Part shown: piece by piece, positions 14,220 to 18,677 of the stretch
How the letters are laid out: every line of letters starts with the position of its first letter
How positions within the stretch are numbered: position 1 is the stretch's first letter
From: Pseudomonadota bacterium
GTDB lineage: Bacteria > Pseudomonadota > Alphaproteobacteria > Reyranellales > Reyranellaceae
Direction: 5' to 3'
DNA: 18,677 nucleotides
NCBI GenBank assembly: GCA_023436825.1
Contig: JAEZHS010000196.1
Coordinates: 1-18,677 of the forward strand
Translations under genes and position numbers: made by a program
Notes under the pieces: generated by a model
Databases searched by the model: none
Told to the model about the DNA's origin: nothing
The model's input: only the letters and a program-made list of their open reading frames with translations

Positions 14220-14852
14220 ATGGGACGCCATCGCGAATTCTCCGTGGAAACTGCCCTCGACGCGGCGCTGTGCGTCTTCTGGCGCAAGGGTTACGAGGGC
14301 ACGTCCTACGCCGACCTGACGGAGGCGACCGGCGTCGAGAGGCCCGCCCTATATTCCGCCTTCGGCAACAAGGAAGCGCTCTTCCGCCGGGCCCTGGCGC
14401 GTTATCACGAGCGCTACCTGGGCTACCTCCCGGAGGCGCTTCAGCTCCCCACGGCGCGCCAGGTCGCGGCCCGCTTCCTGCAGGGCGCGGTCGAGCTCAA
14501 CACGCGCTATCCCGACCGCACCGGCTGCTTCGGCATCAACGGCGTCCTCGCCGGCTCGGACGACGCCGAGCCCATCCGTCAGGCCCTGATCGAGTATCGC
14601 GCCACCGGCGAAGCGCAGCTTCGCGAGCGCTTCGAGCGGGCAAAGGAAGAGGGTGATCTTCCGCAAACGGCCGACAGCGCAACCCTGGCCGCGTATCTCA
14701 TGGCGGTGACGCACGGTCTGGCCGTGCAGGCAAAAGCCGGTTTCCGTCGCGAAGTCCTCCAGGCGGTGGCCGAGCAAGCCTTGGCTGGCTGGCCCGAGAA
14801 GGCCCGCTCACGTCGGGCAGCGAGAGCAGCTCGGGCCAAGAGCTCGACGTGA
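14220..14852 (+). CDS. TetR/AcrR-family transcriptional regulator
   Basis: A 210-residue TetR-type repressor. The DNA-binding domain spans about 6-55: FSVETALDAALCVFWRKGYE, then TSYADLTEATGVERPALYSA and FGNKEALFRRAL. The C-terminal ligand domain includes a CFGINGVLAG stretch typical of the YcdC/TetR_C-16-like subgroup. The tail ends in basic, Ala/Arg-rich sequence (ARSRRAARAARAKSST). ATG 14220 gives the canonical MGRHREF start; an in-frame upstream ATG at 14130 would place 30 atypical residues over the operator region and is rejected. It is divergent from the SDR gene, its probable target. Its stop overlaps the next gene's GTG by 4 bases. Confidence 0.92.
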   Translation: MGRHREFSVETALDAALCVFWRKGYEGTSYADLTEATGVERPALYSAFGNKEALFRRALARYHERYLGYLPEALQLPTARQVAARFLQGAVELNTRYPDRTGCFGINGVLAGSDDAEPIRQALIEYRATGEAQLRERFERAKEEGDLPQTADSATLAAYLMAVTHGLAVQAKAGFRREVLQAVAEQALAGWPEKARSRRAARAARAKSST

Positions 14853-15406
14853 GGATCTACACGCCGGCGCCGCTCGAGGGCGCTGAATGGCTGACCCTGC
14901 GGGACTCCGATCCGGACCAGTGGGAAACCCTCTCCGTACTGTCCGGACCTGTCGGGTCCGCATGGCAAGCGCCGCAGATGTCTTTCATTCGCCAGCAGGA
15001 GGACGGAACGCCACGGCAATACTCCGATTGTCCATGGTGTCTTCACACGGTGCTCATCGTCCGGGACAGGGCGCTGACCTCGTTGCGACCCCTGCTCGAA
15101 AGGTACGGAGAGATACTGCCCCTGCGATGCGACGAGCCGGTCTCGCTGTTCAATGCCACGACGATCCTCGATGCCCTGGATGAAGAACGCTCGGAGATTG
15201 TGCGTTTTGACGACGGCGGCCTGCTGGCGATCGAGCGCCATGTGTTCAGGCCGGACGTCATCGGGAATCGCGAGATCTTCAAGCTGCCGGGCAGGGCGTC
15301 CCGCATCTACCTGCAGGAGACGGTGGTGCGTCGCATCGGCGAGCTCGGTCTTGTGGGCCTGGCGTTCGATCTGGTCTGGACCGATGAGGGGCCATCCCCA
15401 TCATGA
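14849..15406 (+). CDS. Imm11-family (MXAN_0049-type immunity domain) protein
   Basis: A 185-residue protein resembling the Imm11 family: a short N-terminal strand, then RALTSLRPLLERYGEILPLR (about 74-93), LFNATTILDALDEERSEIVR (about 100-119), HVFRPDVIGNREIFKLPG and VVRRIGELGLVGLAFDLVW near the end. Imm11 domains are predicted immunity proteins for polymorphic toxins, but many stand alone with no known function. No toxin gene is visible in the window. Its GTG start overlaps the tetR stop (GTGA), suggesting translational coupling to the regulator, an unusual partner. A very strong inverted repeat begins at the base after its stop. Confidence 0.75.
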   Translation: MRIYTPAPLEGAEWLTLRDSDPDQWETLSVLSGPVGSAWQAPQMSFIRQQEDGTPRQYSDCPWCLHTVLIVRDRALTSLRPLLERYGEILPLRCDEPVSLFNATTILDALDEERSEIVRFDDGGLLAIERHVFRPDVIGNREIFKLPGRASRIYLQETVVRRIGELGLVGLAFDLVWTDEGPSPS

Positions 15407-15460
15407 TCTTCCGGACCGCGCGCGCTCATGAGCGCGCGGGGACGCGCGCGGTCCGGAAGA
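15407..15460. repeat. 18-bp perfect inverted repeat with alternative inner palindrome
   Basis: The arms 15407-15424 and 15443-15460 are perfect reverse complements (TCTTCCGGACCGCGCGCG), separated by 18 bases. Inside lies a second, overlapping 20-bp perfect palindrome at 15419-15438 centred on TCATGA, so two hairpins compete. It starts directly after the Imm11-family stop. No T tract follows, so it is an atypical terminator at best; cruciform or RNA-stability roles are possible. Confidence 0.8.
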
Positions 15461-15508
15461 ATCCCGAAACCTGCTTGCCTCCCGTATGGCCGTGGCCGAC
15501 AAGAAGTC

Positions 15509-16510
15509 ATGACTGCACACGCCCCCGCCATGAGGCCCATTTCCCGCCGTGGCCTTCTCACCACCACTGCTGCCACCGCCGCCAGCCTCTCCTGGCCGTC
15601 GGCCCGGGCGCAAGGCTCCTATCCATCGCAGCCCGTCCGCGTCGTGGTGCCGTACGCCCCCGGCGGCGGCTCCGATTTCACCGGTCGCCTGATCGCGCAG
15701 AAACTGCAGGAGACGGCGGGCTTCACCGTGATCGTCGACAATCGGGCCGGCGCGGCGGGCATGCTCGGCACGGAAATCGTCGCGCGCGCGCCGGCCGACG
15801 GCTACACGCTGCTCTATGCCGACGTCGCCCACGGCATCAATCCGGCGGTGTACCCCAAGGCAAAGTACGATCCGGTCAAAAGCTTCGCACCAATCACTCT
15901 GGTCGGCGCGGCGCCCCAGGTGCTGGTGGCCCATCCTTCCTTTCCGGCCAATTCGCTGAAGGAGCTGCTGGCGATGCCGCGTGAGCAGATGAAGACGATC
16001 GCCGTCGGAACGCCGGGCCAGGGCAGCGGTCCGCACCTCACCTACGAATTGTTGCGCGCCCGGATCGGCCTGGAGCTCGTCCATGTGCCCTACAAGGGCG
16101 GCGGGCCCGCGCTCAACGACGCGATCAACGGCCAGGTTCCGCTGGTGATGAATGCGATGCCGCCGGTCATGCCGCACCTGCAGTCGGGCAAGCTGAAGGC
16201 GCTGGCGATCGCGACGCCGCAGCGCCATCCGCGCCTGCCCGATGTGCAGACCTACGCCGAAAGTGCGCCCGGTGTCGTCGTCTACAACTGGTACGGCTTC
16301 CTCGCGCCGGCGGGTACGCCGGCCGAGGTGACGAACCGGCTGGCCGAGCACATCGCCCGCATCCTTGCGCTGCCGGACGTGAAGGAGAAGTTCGACGGCG
16401 CCTTTCTCGATGCCATGCCGCAGGGCGGCGCCGAGATGGCACGCTTTCTCGACGAGGAAGTCCGCCAGTGGAAGGCCGTCGCGGTCCAGACCGGCATCTC
16501 GCTGGATTGA
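15509..16510 (+). CDS. Bug/TctC-family periplasmic solute-binding protein
   Basis: A tripartite-tricarboxylate-transporter-type (Bug) receptor of about 333 residues. The N-terminus has a twin-arginine signal, ISRRGLLTTTAATAASL, with a probable cut after SARA (about residue 34), so it should be exported folded by Tat. The mature protein begins YPSQPVRVVVPYAPGGGSDF, the standard Bug opening, and later shows VDNRAGAAGMLG, VHVPYKGGGPALND and YNWYGFLAPAGTPAEV. Ligands of the family are usually carboxylates or amides; this one's is unknown. No TctA/TctB membrane genes are nearby, so it is an orphan receptor, as is common in lineages rich in these. ATG 15509 or 15530 are both possible starts; upstream ATG 15428 lies in the inverted repeat and is rejected. 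Confidence 0.92.
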   Translation: MTAHAPAMRPISRRGLLTTTAATAASLSWPSARAQGSYPSQPVRVVVPYAPGGGSDFTGRLIAQKLQETAGFTVIVDNRAGAAGMLGTEIVARAPADGYTLLYADVAHGINPAVYPKAKYDPVKSFAPITLVGAAPQVLVAHPSFPANSLKELLAMPREQMKTIAVGTPGQGSGPHLTYELLRARIGLELVHVPYKGGGPALNDAINGQVPLVMNAMPPVMPHLQSGKLKALAIATPQRHPRLPDVQTYAESAPGVVVYNWYGFLAPAGTPAEVTNRLAEHIARILALPDVKEKFDGAFLDAMPQGGAEMARFLDEEVRQWKAVAVQTGISLD

Positions 16511-16590
16511 GGTGCGCGCCGGCGCGTCTGGCGATGGCGTCGATGCGGGCGGCGGCGAGGCCGCGCGACAAATGACAGCGACGGCAACCT

Positions 16591-17520
16591 TCAAATCCGC
16601 CGTTTCGAAGCTCTCGCCCTGCTCTTCACGTGATCGATGAAGGCGCGCAGCTTCGGCATCATTTGATGCCGGCTGGGATAGTAGAGGAACACGCCGGGCG
16701 CCAGCGGCGCGAACGGCTTCAGCACGGGCACGAGCTTTTTCGCTTTCACCAGGCTGGCGGCGATCGGCTCGGGCACTTGCGCAAGTCCCATGCCTTCCAC
16801 GGCGGCGCCCAGCAGGGTCGGGAAATCGTGTGCGATCAGCGGGCCTGCGACGATCGCCTCGATCGGCTTGTTGCCGTCGACGAACGACCAGGGCCCGATT
16901 GACCCGTTCGAGCGGCGAATGCGCAGGCAGGCATGCTGGCGCAGCTCGTCGATGCGTTCGGGCCGTCCGCGCCGGCGCAGATACGCGGGGCTGCCGACGA
17001 CCACGAACGGGAAGGGCGGCGTCAGCCGTACGGCGATCATGTCGGCGGCGATGAACTGGCCCATCCGGACGCCGGCATCGAAGCCGCCGGCCGCGAGGTC
17101 GACCAGTTCGCCGCTGGCGGCGATCTCCACCTCGACCTCGGGGAAGGCCCGGGAGAAGGAGGCGATCAGGGGTTCCAGCAGGATCGGCACCACCGCCCGC
17201 GGCACCGTGAGGCGCAACACACCGGACGGCCGCTGCCCGAGATCGCGCACGACCTCGCCGGCGGCGACCAGCTCCTCGAAGGCGGGCCTGGCGCGCGACA
17301 GGAACCGCTCGCCGGCTTCGGTCAGGCCGACACTGCGCGTCGTGCGGATGAAGAGCGCTGCGCCGACGCGCGCCTCGAGCGTGCGCACCGCCTGGCTGAT
17401 TGCCGATGGAGTGACGCCGAGATCGGCGGCTGCTTTGCGGAAGCTGCGATTCCGGGCGACGCTCAGGAACGCTTCCACGCCGTCGAGCGCGCCGTGCCGG
17501 ACTGTGAAGTTCTGCTTCAT
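16591..17520 (-). CDS. LysR-family transcriptional regulator
   Basis: A full-length 309-residue LysR-type regulator. The winged HTH lies at about 12-70 (ALDGVEAFLSVARNRSFRKA, then ADLGVTPSAISQAVRTLEAR and LFIRTTRSVGLTEAGERF). The substrate-binding domain starts near 92 (GVLRLTVPRAVVPILLEPLI) and contains the usual GFDAGVRMG and GMGLAQVPE motifs. It resembles the CrgA-like group of LysR proteins. It is divergent from the small membrane protein gene at 17608 across an 87-base gap, so that gene is the most likely target. It converges on the Bug receptor gene with an 80-base gap. A GAGG lies close to ATG 17520. Confidence 0.94.
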   Translation of the reverse strand: MKQNFTVRHGALDGVEAFLSVARNRSFRKAAADLGVTPSAISQAVRTLEARVGAALFIRTTRSVGLTEAGERFLSRARPAFEELVAAGEVVRDLGQRPSGVLRLTVPRAVVPILLEPLIASFSRAFPEVEVEIAASGELVDLAAGGFDAGVRMGQFIAADMIAVRLTPPFPFVVVGSPAYLRRRGRPERIDELRQHACLRIRRSNGSIGPWSFVDGNKPIEAIVAGPLIAHDFPTLLGAAVEGMGLAQVPEPIAASLVKAKKLVPVLKPFAPLAPGVFLYYPSRHQMMPKLRAFIDHVKSRARASKRRI

Positions 17521-17607
17521 GCCTCGTCGACGTTATCGCGACTGGTCGCCCGCCGGAATGCGGTCCCATATCGAGGCCACGTCTATCGCACATGACAGGA
17601 AGCTGAA

Positions 17608-18114
17608 ATGTCGACGGAACCGGTCTTCCAGATGCAGCTCGTTCTGGGCTATGTGGCGTGGCTGCTCTGCTTCGGCGCGTACATCCTGCCTTGGCTCAAG
17701 TCGATGGACAGGGTCGAGGCGCACCGCGCGATCGCGACCCTGCACAGCTTCCGCTTCTTCGGGCTCGTCTTCATCGTCCCGGGTGTCGTCGGCCCCGACC
17801 TGCCCGCCAGCTTCGCCCCCTTCGCCGCCTATGGCGACCTCACCACCGGGCTGCTTGCCATGCTGGCGCTGCTGACGATCAGGATACGTTCAGCCTTCTG
17901 GCTGTTCGTCGTTGCCTTCAACCTTGTGGGGACGGCCGACCTCGTCCTCAACTACGCTCACGCCATCCAGGCCGGCCTGCCGGCGCGGGCAGGGGAGCTG
18001 GGCGCCACCTACGCGATCCCGATCCTCTACGTGCCCCTGCTGATGATCACGCACGTCGCGGCTTTCTATCTGCTGATGCGTCCGGAGCCCAAGAGGGCGC
18101 AGGCTCCCGCATAG
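17608..18114 (+). CDS. Small four-helix integral membrane protein, function unknown
   Basis: A 168-residue protein with four predicted membrane segments: LVLGYVAWLLCFGAYILPWL (about 11-30), FFGLVFIVPGVVG (about 50-62, extended), LTTGLLAMLALLTI with the adjoining FWLFVVAFNLVGTADLVL, and YAIPILYVPLLMITHVAAFY (about 135-154). No catalytic motif is recognised. The pattern is of a short uncharacterised inner-membrane protein common in proteobacteria beside LysR genes. AGGAAG lies 6 bases before ATG 17608. The divergent LysR regulator suggests inducible expression. A 7-bp hairpin follows directly after the stop. Confidence 0.8.
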   Translation: MSTEPVFQMQLVLGYVAWLLCFGAYILPWLKSMDRVEAHRAIATLHSFRFFGLVFIVPGVVGPDLPASFAPFAAYGDLTTGLLAMLALLTIRIRSAFWLFVVAFNLVGTADLVLNYAHAIQAGLPARAGELGATYAIPILYVPLLMITHVAAFYLLMRPEPKRAQAPA

Positions 18115-18146
18115 AAGTGCCTGCGTTGAAGGCAGTGCTGGCACTT
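18115..18146 (+). terminator. Hairpin directly after the membrane-protein stop
   Basis: AAGTGCC (18115-18121) and GGCACTT (18140-18146) form a perfect 7-bp stem around an 18-base loop that can itself fold (GCCT/AGGC). It begins at the base after the TAG stop. No T tract follows, so termination is only weakly supported. Confidence 0.4.
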
Positions 18147-18258
18147 GGGCTCAGCGGCACAAGGAATAGCGTGTCGTCGGCTCGACCCGCCATTTTGTGG
18201 CCCTCTACGGTGCGAAAGAATTCGTGAAAACGAAACTGGCGGATCACGACGGCAGTGC

Positions 18259-18287
18259 TTGACATTAGTGCACTACAGTTATATAAA
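18259..18287 (+). promoter_or_regulatory. Near-consensus sigma-70 promoter with palindrome in the spacer
   Basis: TTGACA (18259-18264), an exact 17-base spacer and TATAAA (18282-18287) make the best promoter in the window. The spacer contains the perfect 10-bp palindrome TAGTGCACTA (18266-18275), well placed for a repressor. A transcript should start near 18294. No ribosome site or long gene follows before the window ends. Confidence 0.7.
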
Positions 18288-18349
18288 CGACCCGTTGCGT
18301 TGCTTTCCCGCGTTATCGCTCTATGCATCGTTTATCCGAAACCAAGCCA

Positions 18350-18408
18350 GGGCGCGGCTGACACCCGCGCCCGTTCCCTCCGGCTGCGTGCCTCCGGAGG
18401 GGACGGGC
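18350..18408 (+). other. Mutually exclusive RNA hairpins downstream of strong promoter
   Basis: GGGCGCGG (18350-18357) can pair with CCGCGCCC (18365-18372). The latter overlaps the left arm of a 15-bp stem, 18369-18383 with 18394-18408 (one G-T pair, 10-base loop). Both lie 55-115 bases after the predicted start from the 18259 promoter. The arrangement resembles a structured leader or small RNA; no T tract follows. No Rfam-type family is recognised. Confidence 0.4.
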
Positions 18409-18491
18409 TCCGGCTCTTCGACCCGCCGATTCCCATTGGTAACTGTCCGAATTCGACCGGCAGCCTGAACAGAAGGATCGAGAAAACCAGT

Positions 18492-18515
18492 AGCGGAAAC
18501 AGCGGAAACAGCGGG
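18492..18515 (+). repeat. 9-bp tandem repeat (AGCGGAAAC)
   Basis: AGCGGAAAC occurs twice in tandem (18492-18500, 18501-18509), followed by a partial third copy AGCGG. It is flanked by two GAATTCGAC words, one about 40 bases upstream and one just after it. Confidence 0.7.
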
Positions 18516-18677
18516 AATTCGACGTGCGACGCACCCCGTGGGCGCGGCTCACGCCCGCCCCCCGGCACAGCGGCCAATGACAGGAGCACAGCCTTGCGGC
18601 ATCGCGGACGTCATCTCTTTGATGACTTGGTAGACGCAGCGCCGCCACCTGCGGTGGTCGTGCGTCGTACCTCCTCG

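Larger units (their letters stand above)
18288..18677. other. Region without a recognised gene
   Basis: Open frames on both strands here lack ribosome sites and known motifs. The stretch holds hairpins at 18350-18408, a 23-base direct repeat (18350-18372 and 18540-18562, about 20 of 23 identical), a 9-bp tandem repeat (18492-18515) and short hairpins GTCATC/GATGAC and CCACC/GGTGG near the end. It looks non-coding or degenerate, but a gene entering from the right edge cannot be excluded. Confidence 0.5.

Noticed and set aside
15428..15508. Longer N-terminus for the Bug receptor from ATG 15428
   Set aside because: This ATG is the centre of the inverted repeat and would bury the Tat signal behind about 35 extra residues.
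17534..17588. Three TATCG words in the LysR/membrane-protein gap as LysR sites
   Set aside because: Spacings of 35 and 15 bp and such short words do not make a convincing T-N11-A operator.
15401..17593. 730-codon open frame on the minus strand
   Set aside because: It runs antisense to the Bug receptor and overlaps the LysR gene in another frame; the product is Arg-rich without domains.
18145..18260. Plus-strand peptide HFVALYGAKEFVKTKLADHD as a possible SDR or other gene remnant
   Set aside because: Too short and without a second supporting motif; similarity to the SDR YxxxK region is only suggestive.
18313..18648. Minus-strand open frames at the right edge as genes
   Set aside because: They are Arg/Ser/Cys- or Pro/Phe-rich, lack ribosome sites and known motifs, and coincide with repeats and hairpins.

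Overview
This is an 18.7 kb GC-rich bacterial window. The gene families suggest an alphaproteobacterium, perhaps a soil or rhizosphere lineage such as the Reyranella, Bradyrhizobium or Rhodospirillales groups. They include a Bug-type periplasmic receptor, a GlxA/AraC regulator, an ECF42 sigma factor with its DGPF partner, and many small regulator-enzyme pairs. The taxonomic guess is inference from gene content; there is no rRNA or tRNA gene. The window reads as accessory metabolic and regulatory DNA. It contains at least two decayed genes and no recognisable insertion sequence, phage or CRISPR array.

Layout. 1-661: C-terminal half of an ABC-F ATPase. 676-1045 (-): a badly decayed AraC/GyrI-type regulator. 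1169-6347 (+): a run of six genes: quinone-oxidoreductase-like MDR enzyme, HD-domain hydrolase 1, MFS exporter, secreted cupin, GlxA-type (DJ-1/PfpI plus AraC) regulator and HD-domain hydrolase 2. A broken alpha/beta hydrolase follows (6412-6980). 7112-9948 (+): a DGPF/YciI protein, an ECF42 sigma factor with its long C-terminal domain, and a DUF4037 nucleotidyltransferase-like protein. 10263-12797 (-): an excisionase/MerR-like HTH protein, an alpha/beta hydrolase, a GbsR/MarR-type regulator and an isoprenylcysteine-methyltransferase-like membrane protein. 12876-13244 (+): a YqeY-like protein. 13345-14106 (-) and 14220-14852 (+): a divergent SDR/TetR pair, with an Imm11-family gene overlapping the tetR stop. 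15509-16510 (+): a Tat-exported Bug receptor. 16591-17520 (-) and 17608-18114 (+): a divergent LysR/membrane-protein pair. 18115-18677 has no convincing gene but carries a near-consensus promoter and strong RNA hairpins.

How the parts may work together. The most interesting signal is a block of about 73 bp (1076-1148 and 5598-5670, about 75% identical by hand alignment). It lies just upstream of two separate transcription starts in the HD-hydrolase cluster. Both copies keep the same arrangement: an inverted repeat TGCG(C/G)-N10-CCGCA, then TTGTCC, 17 bp, GA(A/G)ATA. This looks like an activator-controlled promoter used twice, most simply by the GlxA-type regulator encoded between the two copies. 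The cluster would then be one regulon with two paralogous HD hydrolases (family resembling cyanamide hydratase), an oxidoreductase, an exporter and a cupin, perhaps for detoxifying a small nitrogenous or reactive compound. The substrate is unknown.

Other regulatory structure is visible at most divergent junctions. There are two related operator-like sites between the SDR and tetR genes, and a palindrome sitting on the start codon of the GbsR-type gene. Three ACAATA repeats spaced 21 and 20 bp lie upstream of the HTH gene. A TGTCGG-N17-CGTC motif upstream of the DGPF gene fits reported ECF42 target promoters.
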